From Galeopsis tetrahit (lineage: Eukaryota; Streptophyta; Magnoliopsida; Lamiales; Lamiaceae): 64,000 nt of DNA. The notes beneath the pieces were generated by a model. It was not told the origin of the DNA, ran no database searches, and saw only the letters and a program-made list of their open reading frames with translations. Where the stretch lies: positions 66,664,850 to 66,728,849 of the forward strand of contig OY776132.1 in assembly GCA_963675135.1 (NCBI GenBank), in the 5' to 3' direction. Position numbers and translations under genes: made by a program. Shown one piece after another: positions 1 to 11,468 of this stretch (positions are counted from its first letter, which is position 1; each line of letters opens with the position of its first letter).

Positions 1-1
1 C

Positions 2-1054
2 ATTGCATTAAAACAAGAAATCATTGATCTTAAGGAAGCTCAGTCCAAAGTAGATCCTAATATAACAGTCCTAAATGAACGCTTGACTGAAGAGTTAAGA
101 CAACTCAAAGAAAAGTGTGCATTGACAGACAGGTTATATCAAGACCTACTTAAGACACATGCAACTGAGAGAAATGAATTTAATGTTTTAAAGAGTAAGT
201 GCAATAGACTTGAAGAACGTAATAAGTTCTTAGAGCCCGAGGTTGTCACACTTGATCTCAAACTTACTGACCTGGTTAACTCTTCAAAGATTAACCTTGA
301 ACTGTCAGATAGGTATAGAGACCCAGGTGACAAGACAGGTATAGGTGCTGAGTCATCTAGCTCGTCTACTCGAGTCATTAAGAACCCTACTACTATTAAA
401 ACAAGACTTTTGCCAAATGATAAAGGAAAAGGACCAATGTTATACGATATTGGAACTCCTTCTAAAGGTACTGTACCTAAACAAGCTCGAGTTAATATTC
501 CGATTACCAAGGGAGGTAAAAAGAATGGTAACAACAAACCTGTTCAACCTAGAACTAATCTTCAAAGGACCACTAATCGTGGACGACCCAACCAGGTTAG
601 ATACGAGGACTGGTATCCTGAGGAGACGAGTACTAGACAGGTACAGACTAGACGACAAGAGCCTAGACCTCCTTTCATAAGGCAGTCTCAGCTCTACTCG
701 TCTAGACCTAGACAGGTAACTCTGAAATATCGTACACAACCTGTCCTATATCCTCCACCTTTGTCATATGATATTATTAGTGAAGAAAGACCCAAACGCG
801 TCTATAAACCGTATGGACCCAATGCTTACAAGCCCTACTCTGACTATCATAGACCAGTGCCTGCTCAAGTAGAGATTAAGTCGAAAGGCTATCTCCAAAG
901 AGTAGACCCGAACTCGACTGATAGGCCAGTTAAGGACAACAAGGTCTTATTTTGTAACAAATATGGGCGAAAGCTTAAAAGATCAAACTTGTTCAAGACT
1001 CCAATGTATATTTGGATTCCTCCGAACACGACTAACCCCCAAGGACCCCAATAA
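2..1054 (+). pseudogene. gag: Copia A gag C-terminal part
   Basis: The frame is open from the first bases of the window to a TAA at 1052-1054, so the start lies upstream. The first roughly 100 residues look like a charged coiled coil; the rest is basic and rich in Arg, Pro and Tyr, as in the nucleic-acid-binding tail of Sirevirus-like gag. A CCHC knuckle is not seen in the visible part. The protein would coat the element RNA in cytoplasmic virus-like particles. The TAA sits just before a stretch that reads sensibly in another frame, so a frameshift near 1050 probably separates gag from pol. I therefore call it broken. Confidence 0.7.
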
Positions 1055-1087
1055 ACAAATGGGTACCTAAATTATTGAATATCTTCA

Positions 1088-4000
1088 TTGCAGGGTCGAC
1101 TTAACTTGTATAAGAAGGGTGGGTCAGTAGGAGAAACCTGGTACATAGACAGTGGTTGTTCACACCACATGACTGGTACCAAGGCTCTCTTATCAAGCTA
1201 CCATGAGCAAGAAGGACAGAAAGTGATATTTGGTGATAGCTCCACTGCTGTCACTAAAGGATTTGGTTACATCCGGAATGGAGACGTTGAGATCCAAGAT
1301 GTCTCATATGTTGAAGGTTTGAAATATAATTTACTCTCTGTTTCTCAGTTTTGTGATCGTGGTTACAAGGTGCAGTTCAAGAGCCGCAAATGCGAAATCA
1401 TTGACAAAAGGACGCACACAGTCCTACTAGTCGGCGTAAGACAAGGAAGTGTGTACATAGTGAACTGGAACAGTTGTCCGAGGGACACCTGTCTACTTAC
1501 TAAGAATCCTAAAGAGATTGGGTGGCTCTGACACAGACGCCTTTGTCATCTAAACTTTAAGGTTCTTAATAAGATAGCCAGAGATTACCTTGTTGAAGGT
1601 ATTCCCAATGAAGTTTACTACAAGTCACATGTATGCACGGCCTGTCAACAGGGTAAACAGGTTAAAGGTTCTTTTAAGTCAATTCCTACTCTCTCAACTA
1701 GTAGAGTCCTAGAACTTCTACATATGGATCTTCATGGTCCAATAACTCCTCCAACCTTGAATGGTAGAAGGTACACACTTGTTGTTGTAGACGACTATTC
1801 TAAGTTCACTTGGGTAGTCTTTCTACACAAGAAGAGTGATACACAAACACTTCTGCCTGAACTGTTGAAGAAGTTACAAGTTGAGAAGAACCTGTCCATT
1901 GTCAAGATTCGTAGTGACAAGGGAACTGAGTTCATTAACTGCTATATTAAAGATTTCTGTACTAAATGTGGTATCCAGCATCTTACTAGTGCAGCTAGGA
2001 CACCACAACAAAACGGTGTAGCAGAAAGGAGGAATCGAACCCTTAAAGAAGCCTGTAGGACCATGTTAGCTGAGTTCAACACTCCTCAAAAGTTTTGGGC
2101 CGAAGCTATCAATACTGCATGCCATTCACAAAACAGAAGCGCGATCAACAAGGCTCTAGGCAAGACACCTTATGAGGTTTGGAAAGGTAGAAAACCCAGA
2201 GTTTCATATTTTCATATATTTGGTTGTAAGTGTTTCATTCACAACAATGGAAAGAGCAAGTTGAATGCTTTCGATGCTAAAGCAGACGAGGGGATATTTT
2301 TAGGATACTCTTCGACTAGCAAAGCATTTAGGGTATTCAACTACTCAACTCTTTGTGTGGAAGAAACACCACATGTGGTTTTCGATGAATCTCAACAGGA
2401 CTCGTCTGCCGACAAGATCAGTAAGAAGGTAACTGATCTAACGATCGAATCTGACAAAGATTCAGAAGTATATGAATCCGTTCAAGCCTACAATCCATTC
2501 ATGAAAGCTCTCGAATCTGATGACAAGGAGAAAGTAAGTGCTCAAGGTAAGTCTTCTAGACCAGTTGACATGCCTGCTCTAGTTGACTCATCTACTCCTG
2601 GTAAATCTGTTGATGATACAAATAATGTTGACATGCATGATGCTGTACATGATATAGATGATGATAGTGTTCCTGTTAAGAATAGGAAAACATGGAAATC
2701 TGCGCATGATACTGAAAATATCATTGGTGACTCTACTATTGGTGTGAAGACTAGACGACAACTCTTTGAGTCGCAAGAACAGCCGAGTCCAACTATGTTT
2801 TGCTGGTGTTGTTTCCTCTCATCTATTGAGCCTACCACTGTTAAAGAGGCATTGGCTGATAGTAATTGGATCATCGCTATGCAAGACGAGTTGAACCAGT
2901 TTGTTCGAAACGACGTCTGGGAACTTGTCGATAGGCCGAAACATCATAATGTAGTTGGCACTCGATGGATTTTCAAGAATAAGAAAGATGAGAATGATTT
3001 AGTCGTTAGGAATAAGGCTAGACTAGTCGCCCAAGGCTATTCACAAGCTGAAGGCATAGACTATGATGAAACATATGCTCCTGTTGCTAGACTAGAAGCC
3101 ATTAGATTGTTCCTTGCATATGCTGCTCACATGAAGTTTACTGTATATCAAATGGATGTCAAAAGTGCATTTCTTAACGGTATTCTTGCGGAAGAAGTGT
3201 ATGTTGAACAACCTCCAGGTTTCGAAGTCAAAGGCAACCAGGTGTACAGATTGAAGAAAGCCTTGTACGGATTAAAGCAAGCTCCAAGAGCATGGTATGA
3301 CACTCTCTTTCTCTTTCTATTGGAAAATGGTTTTACTAAGGGCAAGGTCGATCGAACCTTGTTCAGAAGACAAGAAGGGAAGGACATTTTACTCGTCCAA
3401 ATTTACGTAGATGACATCATTTTTGGGTCACCTAACAAAAAGCTGAGTGAAAGTTTTTCAACACTCATGCAAAGTAAATTTGAGATGTCTATGATGGGTG
3501 AAATGAATTACTTTCTTGGTCTTCAAGTAAAACAAACTCCAGAAGGTATTTTCATAAATCAGGCGAAGTACACTAGAAATCTTCTAGACAAGTATGGGAT
3601 CAAAACTTGTAAGTCTACTGGCGTACCAATGCAACCAACTTACAGAATGGATCCAGATGAGAACGGTAAATGTGCTGACCAATCCTATTACCGTGGTTTA
3701 ATTGGTTCCCTACTGTACCTAACTGCTAGCAGACCAGACATTGCATTCTCTGTTGGTGTTTGTGCTCGATTTCAAGCCAATCCAAAAGAAAGTCACATGG
3801 AAACCACCAAAAGGATCTTGAAATATTTGAAAGGGACCATCAATCGTGGTATATGGTATCCCTCAAATGATGATCTATCCTTAAGTGGCTATTCAGACTC
3901 AGACTTTGGAGGCTGTAGAATAGATAGGAAATCTACTTCTGGTTCTTGTCAATTTCTAGGCACAAAACTCATATCTTGGTTTTCTAAAAAGCAGACTAGT

Positions 4001-4337
4001 GTTGCAACTTCAACTACCGAAGCCGAGTACATGGCTGCTCTGGCTCATGCAACAACTTAGAGATTACAACATACATGAATCAAATGTTCCTATTTTCTGT
4101 GATAGTAATAGTGCAATTGCCATTACACAAAATCCTGTTTTGCACACACGTTGTAAGCATGTTGATGTGAAGCATCATTTCATACGTGATCATGTAGAAA
4201 AGAAGGATATTCGCATGGAAAAGATTCATACTGATTTTCAAAGAGCTGATATTTTTACAAAACCATTAGCTGAGGCACGATTTCGTGAGTTATGCATTAG
4301 TCTAGGACTAATTGATTTAGACCCTACTTGCCTCTAG
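1088..4337 (+). pseudogene. pol: Copia A pol polyprotein with premature stop and frameshift
   Basis: Domains in order: aspartic protease (WYIDSGCSHHMTG near 1141-1180, the usual Copia DSG site), GAG-pre-integrase (about 1510-1700), integrase core (Asp in HMDLHGP near 1726, Asp in RSDKGTEF near 1914, Glu in QQNGVAERRNRTL near 2023), reverse transcriptase with YVDDIIFGS near 3407, and Copia RNase H (YSDSDFGG near 3892, tail ending about 4337). Two lesions are visible. A TGA at 1529-1531 stands where the family has the Trp of a WHRRLGH-like motif. At about 4050-4060 the frame ends in TAG and the RNase H tail continues in another frame, with a few conserved residues missing. All catalytic residues I looked for are otherwise present. 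This copy is unlikely to be autonomous. Confidence 0.9.
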
Positions 4338-5434
4338 CTATGTACTAACCAGACAGGTACATCAAGAAAAGGAGACAAGATCACTAGACCAGAGCACTCG
4401 ACTACTCACGCAACAGACAGGTATACAAGGATAGACTAGATGACCAAACAACCCGATGAGGAAGCTGGTAAAGCTGAGGGTAATACTAAGGGAATAAACA
4501 TTTAAGGGGGAATCCTTGATTTCTTAAATATCCTTATGTTGACTCTTATGTTTGTTAAAGGTCATCTTGTTCGAAACCTTGATCATTGCTTTAGATTGAT
4601 ATTCATCTTATTTATCTTACTCTACCTGTACCTACGATTACACATTGAAAATGATGAGATAGGTACATACAGTCGTTCGACGTTCAGAATAGACAGGCAC
4701 AAGCGAAGGGGGAACTCGTCTTGTGTACTTAAGCCAACTCGTCTTGCGAAGCTTAAGTCTACTCGTCTGTTCTGGATGAACTCGAACAGACAAGCTAAGT
4801 GTTTCTCTTGATTGAAATATGCTAAGTGTTTGATCATCGGACCAGCCTACAAAAACGAAACGGTCTTCTGTCGTGCGACCCGGCGGCTTATGTGCGACCT
4901 GTGGCCCACGCCTCCTATTTGTTCAGGGCGGGCGGCGTCTGCCATTTTATGAGTCTCTTCCTTTTTGCGTATGGCATCGCCACTCACGATTTGTCTTCTT
5001 AATGACTCATCAATCAGATACATGAATCTTTTCAAAGAACATCGAATTAAGGGTATTATTGTAATTAGATGATGCTAGAATTTGAAAACCCTAGAATTGG
5101 ATTTATACACTCCCATTTTAATGAGGTGTATACACCCAGTTCGTACTCAACTATACTAGGTCAGATGAGTTCACTCCCCTATCCTAATTAAGTAGAGCCG
5201 GATTTCAAATTTTACAATATCAAATCACATAATATTCTCGATTCCGTAACCGAATTCCAAAGGTCTCAACCGTTGGATCGAATTCTTCAATCTAGGCCGT
5301 TGGATTCCTTTTCAGTTTCTTAACAAACTCACCATACTCACACAACTCGACTCACGATTTCATAACTCCCCTTCTATAGCTCTCAAATTCTTATTAAGAT
5401 CAAAACCCCCCTGTTCTTACACTACTCACTAAAT
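4338..5434 (+). other. Copia A spacer between pol and third ORF
   Basis: No coding sequence is supported here. A purine run near 4503-4513 (taagggggaat) resembles a polypurine tract. Extra PPT-like tracts upstream of the true one are described for Sireviruses. The AT-rich stretch from about 5040 to 5434 forms the leader of the third ORF. Confidence 0.5.
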
Positions 5435-8400
5435 ATGTCGATTGCTTCACTTTTCGATGTTAGAACTAACATGCAAGCAAGATTTGATCTTGGTAGGTAC
5501 ATCACTGAAGGCAAGGTGCATGTGGAACCCTCAATGTTCTTCAAAGGGGTTCACACTGCTGGTAATCAAGAAATCATCGACAAATGCTCTCGATGTGGAC
5601 TAAAGCCTTATCTGGAGGCTTTTCCACAAGTCGTCTTGGAAGAAGAGGTGTTGCTGTTCTATGCCAACGCCACAAGGCGAGGAGATGTGATTGAATCCTT
5701 CATCGGAACGAGTCGTGTTGAAATCACTCGTGAGGTCTTGTTCAGGCATTTGAAATTGCCCATCGGATCGATTGATGTGGAAAATTATGCCACTGGTCAA
5801 GAAATGAGGTATTTGAGCATCTTTTGTGGAAAAAGGATGAGGCTCAAACCAGATGGTAAAGCCCCTGCCGTCAAGAAATCGGAACTATTGGAGAAATATC
5901 GCACTCTATTGGACATAGCAAGCAAGATGCTACTATGTGCCACCGGTTCTCATGATGCGGTCACTCAAGCAAAGACAAGGGTGATAGCTGCAATTTATGA
6001 CGGAATTACGGAGGGCAATTGGTTCAAATTGATCTCTGATCGAATGATGTATTTTGAACGAAGTGTTAGGGTTGATACCGACTCTCGTAGTTGGATTGTA
6101 TCAAATGTTGTTGGATATGGCAACAAGCTGAGTATCTTGCTACCTCTATTATTGCCAAACAAGTCTGATTGGAGCCAAGGTAAGCCTTTTCATCCGTTGA
6201 AATTCTATCTGAGAACGGAGGCACTGAGGAAACAAGTTGCCGCAAGGCCATCTGCTCCAAGGCAAGTTCAGGTTGACGATTCAGCAGTTTTGCCATATGC
6301 TGACTCTTCTAGTTCTTCGGAAGCTGAGTCGGATGATGAAGAATCAGAGGATGCCGCACAAGCTGAGTCGAGTGCTGAAGACTCAGAAGCAACTCAATCT
6401 GAGAAAGAGTCTGGAAAAGAAAAGGAGACTGGTGCTGAAGATCTCCAACTCTATCGACTAGTCAGAATTGGTTCCCCTGCTCAACCAGACGAGTCGAGTT
6501 CTCAGGTTGGTACCTCAACTCAAGAATTTTCAATTCCTCCTCTCTCTCTTTCTTCTGTTCGAACCAAGGCTAGATCACATCGATCTAGGCCTAGACCTCA
6601 ACCCTCAACCTCGCAAGTACTGGCGGCATTACCGCTTAGAGCCAGTCTACCCCAAAACACTCCCATAATAGATACAACTGATACTTCGACAGTTGTCACA
6701 CCTGACCAAGCCACATTAAAGCTCCCAGAAACCACCATCCAAACTCCCTCTCTACCTTCAACAGAAAATGTTGAACCTCTCAACCCATCTACTTCAGACA
6801 AAATGCCAGTTGCCACTGCAACAGCTGAGTTAGGGACCCCACCTACTCAAAACCCGTCTGATGTTAGATTTGAATCCTTAGTTTATTATCCGATGTGTAT
6901 GCGAGAGAAGAGAATTCGTGCTCGAGTATCCAGAAATTTGAAGAAGCAGCTCTCGACTCTTGACATTGACACTGCCTCGGAACAGTTTGAGAAGTTAGTG
7001 CGGATTTGCACTTGGTTTTCCCTGAAGAAATCTGCTACAGATGATCTTTTCGAGGTCATTCAAGGCATGGGCGGAATCTCCAATTTCATGGATTGGGAGA
7101 TGGAACAGAAAGAAAATAGTGGAGTTAAGGATCACTCCGAACTATTCCCTCGCAAAGCCTTGGTTGATCTGGTTAAAAAGCTGTTGAGTATTCCTGATGG
7201 CGTTCTGGAAGATGAGTTCTCATTTGACGCTGGTACTCAAACAGATCTGGTAGAAGACGAGATTAAGCCAGATGTTGCTGAAGTTGCTATCCAGACATCT
7301 GAACCAATTTTGGAAATGGACAACATGTCTACTGATGAAGCTGACGAAGCTGAAGAAATAACTTCATTTGATTTAGGCGAAGAAGATGAAGAATTTGTTG
7401 AAGCAGTCATGTTCACTGAGGATGAACTGATTGAAAAGGAAGAAGTGTTGGTCGAAGCTCAGTCGTCTAATGCTATCCCATCTGCTTCAATAGATGAATT
7501 GAAGGAAGAATTGAAATCTGTCATCAAGTCGTCTATCGATGAATTTCTCAAGACTGATCTTAAGAAGACTCTTATTGAACAGAATAGTGTCCTTGTGACA
7601 AGTTCAAAGGAGATGATCATCAATGAAGTCAACCAGTTGGACAACGATTTCAGACAAGAGATGTTCAATCAAATTGAAGGATTTCTCCAGAACCAGGTGG
7701 AATATTCTGAGAAGAGCTCAGTTGATTTTGCTCGTATTCTAGCTACTGAATCCAGAAAGATGGAAAGAGTCTATAGAGCTAAAATCGAAGTTGCTGATGT
7801 TCAGAGAAAGGAAGCCTTTGATCAGTTAGCACAAGCAAAAGAGATTATAAGTGCTATGACTGAGGAGAACCGGAAGCTACGTCTGACTGCAACCCATTTT
7901 AAGAATGAGTTGAACTTATCTACTCAGAAACTGGAGTTGGTGGCGACCAAACTAGATAAGCTGAGTCAAGATGGTTCTCACCAAAGGCAGATTGAAAGAG
8001 CTTCTAATATGATGAAGGAAGCTGTGAAAGAAGAGATGACTCGATTTGCTAGTCTTTTCACTCTCAAGGCTGATGAAGCCAAAAAGGGGGAAGAGATCAG
8101 TAAAATTGAGAAGGTTGCTGAAGTTGATACTGAGAAGTCTGCTGAACCAGAAGCTAAGGAAGCTGCTGAAGCAATTCAAGAGCTCAGAAGGCCTAAGAGA
8201 AGGCTAGTCAAGACTGCTGAAGTTGAACAAGCTAGAGCAGATGAGCTGAAAAAGTTGAAAGGCAAAGGTGTTGTATCATCTTCTGAAGCTGAGGTTCGGA
8301 CCAGACAGGTTAAAAGAAAGTTAGTTATTGAAGAGCCTTCTGCAATAGTTAAGAAGAAACAAAGGTCTACTGATCCAGATGATGAAACTCATTATGCAAG

Positions 8401-8884
8401 TAAGAAGAAAATTGGTAGACATATTGAGAATCTGCAGAAGTTAAAGGCTGATGAAGAACAAATGGAAGACAAGTTCATTGATCACTTCATAGACAAAGAG
8501 CATCGAGCTGAATGGATGAAAGTGAAGAGACAATGGGAACTTGATCACTGGATTATTCGGAAATATGGTGATGCTGAAGGATCAGATGAATTATATTCAT
8601 TGTTCGACAGGTTCATGGAAGGTCAGAACAGAATGCTTAGGAATTTGATCTTAAGGATATCTGCTGGAGCAAACTTCAATATTCGTGTTCCTGAATTTCC
8701 AAGATGGAAATGTCCGATGACAAGCTCTGGAAAAAGGTGTGATATGAATCAGATCAAAAAGTTTGAAGAAGAGCTGTTGGATAAAGAAAAGATCGAAGAT
8801 GAAGATCATGTAAGGATTATTCATAAGAGACTCCTAGATGCTTTCTGTGTTCCAAATCCAGAAGGAGGTACTCTTTCAGATTAG
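5435..8884 (+). CDS. Copia A third ORF (env-position protein), intact
   Basis: An uninterrupted ORF of 1149 residues starts at an ATG and ends at TAG, lying between pol and the 3' LTR. Residues about 1-270 form a globular region with a weak FYAN-type pattern that recalls the 'putative plant transposon protein' domain found in plant retroelements (tentative). Residues 285-450 are acidic, Ser/Glu- and Pro/Thr-rich. Residues about 680-1000 are strongly charged and probably coiled coil. The C-terminal part (1000-1149) is Lys/Glu-rich with several Trp. I see no signal peptide or convincing membrane segment, so an envelope role is not supported by sequence. Its function is unknown. It is open although pol upstream is broken. 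Confidence 0.75.
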   Translation: MSIASLFDVRTNMQARFDLGRYITEGKVHVEPSMFFKGVHTAGNQEIIDKCSRCGLKPYLEAFPQVVLEEEVLLFYANATRRGDVIESFIGTSRVEITREVLFRHLKLPIGSIDVENYATGQEMRYLSIFCGKRMRLKPDGKAPAVKKSELLEKYRTLLDIASKMLLCATGSHDAVTQAKTRVIAAIYDGITEGNWFKLISDRMMYFERSVRVDTDSRSWIVSNVVGYGNKLSILLPLLLPNKSDWSQGKPFHPLKFYLRTEALRKQVAARPSAPRQVQVDDSAVLPYADSSSSSEAESDDEESEDAAQAESSAEDSEATQSEKESGKEKETGAEDLQLYRLVRIGSPAQPDESSSQVGTSTQEFSIPPLSLSSVRTKARSHRSRPRPQPSTSQVLAALPLRASLPQNTPIIDTTDTSTVVTPDQATLKLPETTIQTPSLPSTENVEPLNPSTSDKMPVATATAELGTPPTQNPSDVRFESLVYYPMCMREKRIRARVSRNLKKQLSTLDIDTASEQFEKLVRICTWFSLKKSATDDLFEVIQGMGGISNFMDWEMEQKENSGVKDHSELFPRKALVDLVKKLLSIPDGVLEDEFSFDAGTQTDLVEDEIKPDVAEVAIQTSEPILEMDNMSTDEADEAEEITSFDLGEEDEEFVEAVMFTEDELIEKEEVLVEAQSSNAIPSASIDELKEELKSVIKSSIDEFLKTDLKKTLIEQNSVLVTSSKEMIINEVNQLDNDFRQEMFNQIEGFLQNQVEYSEKSSVDFARILATESRKMERVYRAKIEVADVQRKEAFDQLAQAKEIISAMTEENRKLRLTATHFKNELNLSTQKLELVATKLDKLSQDGSHQRQIERASNMMKEAVKEEMTRFASLFTLKADEAKKGEEISKIEKVAEVDTEKSAEPEAKEAAEAIQELRRPKRRLVKTAEVEQARADELKKLKGKGVVSSSEAEVRTRQVKRKLVIEEPSAIVKKKQRSTDPDDETHYASKKKIGRHIENLQKLKADEEQMEDKFIDHFIDKEHRAEWMKVKRQWELDHWIIRKYGDAEGSDELYSLFDRFMEGQNRMLRNLILRISAGANFNIRVPEFPRWKCPMTSSGKRCDMNQIKKFEEELLDKEKIEDEDHVRIIHKRLLDAFCVPNPEGGTLSD

Positions 8885-9051
8885 TTGAATTCTTATATGA
8901 TATTGTTGTTTTTACTCTGATATTGTATGTGTAATATCTACTGGTATTATTTTGAATGAATGAAAATATAAAGTACTATTTGATGTTAAGAACAAGATAA
9001 CTACTTAACTATTCTACTGTTGAGAAAAGATTCAAGTAGTTTTGGCTTCAT

Positions 9052-9066
9052 CAAAAAGGGGGAAAT
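9052..9066 (+). promoter_or_regulatory. Polypurine tract of Copia A
   Basis: The purine run aaaagggggaaat ends next to the TGTTGGG start of the 3' LTR, the expected position for the plus-strand primer of reverse transcription. Confidence 0.8.
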
Positions 9067-10353
9067 TGTTGGGATATGAATCCTAGAACAAGTCCTAAAT
9101 GATGAAAAGATAAGATGAAGTTTTGATAAGCCAAAAGTAGTTTGAATATTTTCTAAGTGTTGACTAATCTAGTCTAGTTGAGTTGAAGTCATCTTGAACA
9201 GACCAGTAGAGTTCACATGAAAGACAAGTACTGTTTTATATTAAAAGATAAGTACAGATTTATAAGTACTTCATATATGCTATTTGTATATGTTAGATTG
9301 TTATTGAGCTATGATAATTGTTGTATAGAGCTCATGATTTTGAATGTAATAGATAGATTGATTGTATAGTTTATAAGTTGACTAAGCTACAAGCTTAATG
9401 TAATGTAATAGTCTTGTTAGGATTAGTATAGTCTACTATTGAAGATCGCAGGTGAAGACTTAAGAAGAAGAGTTGAAGTCTACTACTCAAGACTGATGGA
9501 CTACAAGACAAGTGCATCTACTAGACTACACAAGACAAGTCAACTTGAAGTTAGTTACAACAAACGTATGTAAAGATAAGAATGAAGAAGTTAGTTATGG
9601 GAATAACTAATTCGTAACAAGAAACGCGTGGATTGATAAGAAGATTCAGTTAAAGTTAGTTTTCAAGAAGAGTTGGTTACAACTACCTAAGTTCTTGAAG
9701 ATTGAAGTCTATAAATACTTCATGGTGTTTATCATTTGAAGACTACTGTTACTACAACTACGCATACTGAAGCTACATACTGATACATACTGAAGCTTAC
9801 TCACAGAGTTCATTGAAGTTCAGAAAGATAGTCAGAAGTGAAGTGAAGAATCAGAAGACTACAACTGAATAAGTTTTTAGTTTTTTTTTTATTTTATCAA
9901 GGTGCTAGATACTTGTTAAATTTCTAGTTAGATCATAAGACGTATCTGGTGGTAAAGTCTTTGAAGATCTAAGTCTTCTTCTTGGGACTTAAAAATCACA
10001 GGAAAATACACTTTGTACTCGATTGGAAGAGTTTAGTGGAAACATCACAACTGGGTTGTGAGAGTGGATGTAGACAAGTTGTCGAACCACTATAAATTGT
10101 TTGTGTTGTTTACTTTACTGTTTTGTTTAATTGCTTAATTGTTTACACACATAACTAAACAAGACAAGTTGAGTATAGAACAGAGTTCTCGAATTTAATA
10201 AGTTGAGTATAAACTTAGATTGGGCTCATTGTTAATTTCGTTATTCCGCATATTGTATTCTGATATTTCGATAGATTTTTGAAAAGTCTATTCACCCCCC
10301 TCTAGACATTTTCACTAGCTTACTCGTTATTAACTCAACTTTGGGGACCTACA
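9067..10353 (+). repeat. 3' LTR of Copia A
   Basis: The LTR starts TGTTGGG right after the PPT and ends CCTACA, giving a short imperfect inverted end. A TATA box (tataaata, 9710-9717) lies in the expected place, and a C-rich run near 10294-10303 is typical of the R/U5 part of Copia LTRs. The 3' limit is fixed by the interrupted host reading frame: the bases from 10354 resume RNase H codons of the second Copia element. The 5-bp target duplication should be atact, but its left copy is outside the window. Confidence 0.8.
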
Positions 10354-10571
10354 ATACTTGTGCCATTAACATTTCTAAAAATCCTGTACAACACTCACTC
10401 ACAAAGCACATTTGCATAAGACACCATTTTATGAGAGATTTAGTAGAGAAGAATATTGTTAAGTTGGAGTATGTACCTACTGAAAAACAGAATGCTGATA
10501 TTTTTACAAAAGCCTTAGACCATGAGAGATTCTCTACTTTGAGGAAATCTCTTGGCATGAGCACTATCTGA
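10354..10571 (+). pseudogene. Copia B RNase H tail
   Basis: The frame matches the conserved end of Copia RNase H: AINISKNPVQHS, an HICIRHHFMRD block, a QNADIFTKAL motif and the final LGMS segment before TGA at 10569-10571. It is cut at its 5' side by the end of the Copia A LTR, in the middle of the conserved Asp-Asn-Thr block that precedes it in the family. Confidence 0.85.
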
Positions 10572-11468
10572 AAAGAATTCGGATGGATGTTGTCACAAAT
10601 GCGTTAGCATTTGGGACAACATCATGGGTTGTATAAATTTTATAAGTTGAATTTATTTCTTACTTAGTTAAATAATTCCTTTGTAAAATATCTTCGAATC
10701 TAAGAACCTTGGAGTGCAAAAATAAACATGTCTCACACCTCTCAAATGCATAAAATGAGAATGTTATTAGCATACTAAAAGATGTACCAAATCACTGAGT
10801 AACTATGGAGCACATAGTTCACTACTACGATGCCTTCTTTTCAAAAGGTGATATTTGGTAAAAACATCAACATATTTGTAATCCATTAAGTAAGTATGGG
10901 GCACGGAGTTCGCTACTACGATGTACTCTACAGGAACAATGAATCAATACAAATTAGATGCTATAACACAAAAAGAAAAAATATGGTGCAACACAAATGA
11001 AGTAAATTCATGTAAAAACCGTGTTGAGGTGTTTGTAACAGTTTTGAGATTATTTATTTTATTAGTTGTAATTATTTATTGAGATTCATTTTATTTAATT
11101 AATTACTAATCCACATCTTTATTTTTTTCAGATTATGCGATTTTAATTAGGTAAATTTTGGAAGCTTCTTAATTATTTAATTAATTTAATTAAATGGTTT
11201 TTCCCACTAATTACCCATGATCTAGATTGTGGCTAATTATGTGGAGCATTATCGAAATTTCTGGATTAATTCTTCTGTTTTATTTTTTAACCTCCAACTA
11301 CATAATTCTCTCTATAAATATCGACCATAAGATGCCATTCATTTGCTAATCGTGATTTTTGAATTTGTTGAGTACTAAGATTGCAGAATTGATTTGTTGG
11401 TTGTATATCTCAAAGTAGTGTGTGCAAATTCCCATCCTATACCTTTAAATTCCAACCGCCTCACTTAA
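10572..11468 (+). other. Copia B spacer
   Basis: No gene is seen. Two imperfect copies of a 29-bp unit (tatggagcacatagttcact and following bases) lie at about 10804-10833 and 10894-10923. The rest is AT-rich leader of the third ORF. Confidence 0.5.

Larger units (their letters stand above)
1..10353 (+). mobile_element. Copia element A (Sirevirus-like), 5' part outside window
   Basis: A Ty1/Copia LTR retrotransposon read on the plus strand in the order gag tail, protease, integrase, reverse transcriptase, RNase H, a long third ORF, polypurine tract and 3' LTR. The domain order (integrase before RT) defines Copia, and the large extra ORF between pol and the 3' LTR is a known feature of Sirevirus/SIRE-type elements. 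The element ends exactly inside the RNase H codons of another Copia element, so it is a nested insertion. Its 5' LTR is outside the window. The gag and pol frames carry several breaks, while the third ORF is open. Confidence 0.9.

Noticed and set aside
6237..6668. Short plus-strand ORFs within Copia A third ORF
   Set aside because: They are alternative frames of the 1149-residue ORF.
5435..8884. Calling the third ORF a true envelope gene
   Set aside because: No signal peptide, fusion peptide or transmembrane segment is visible; only its position is env-like.
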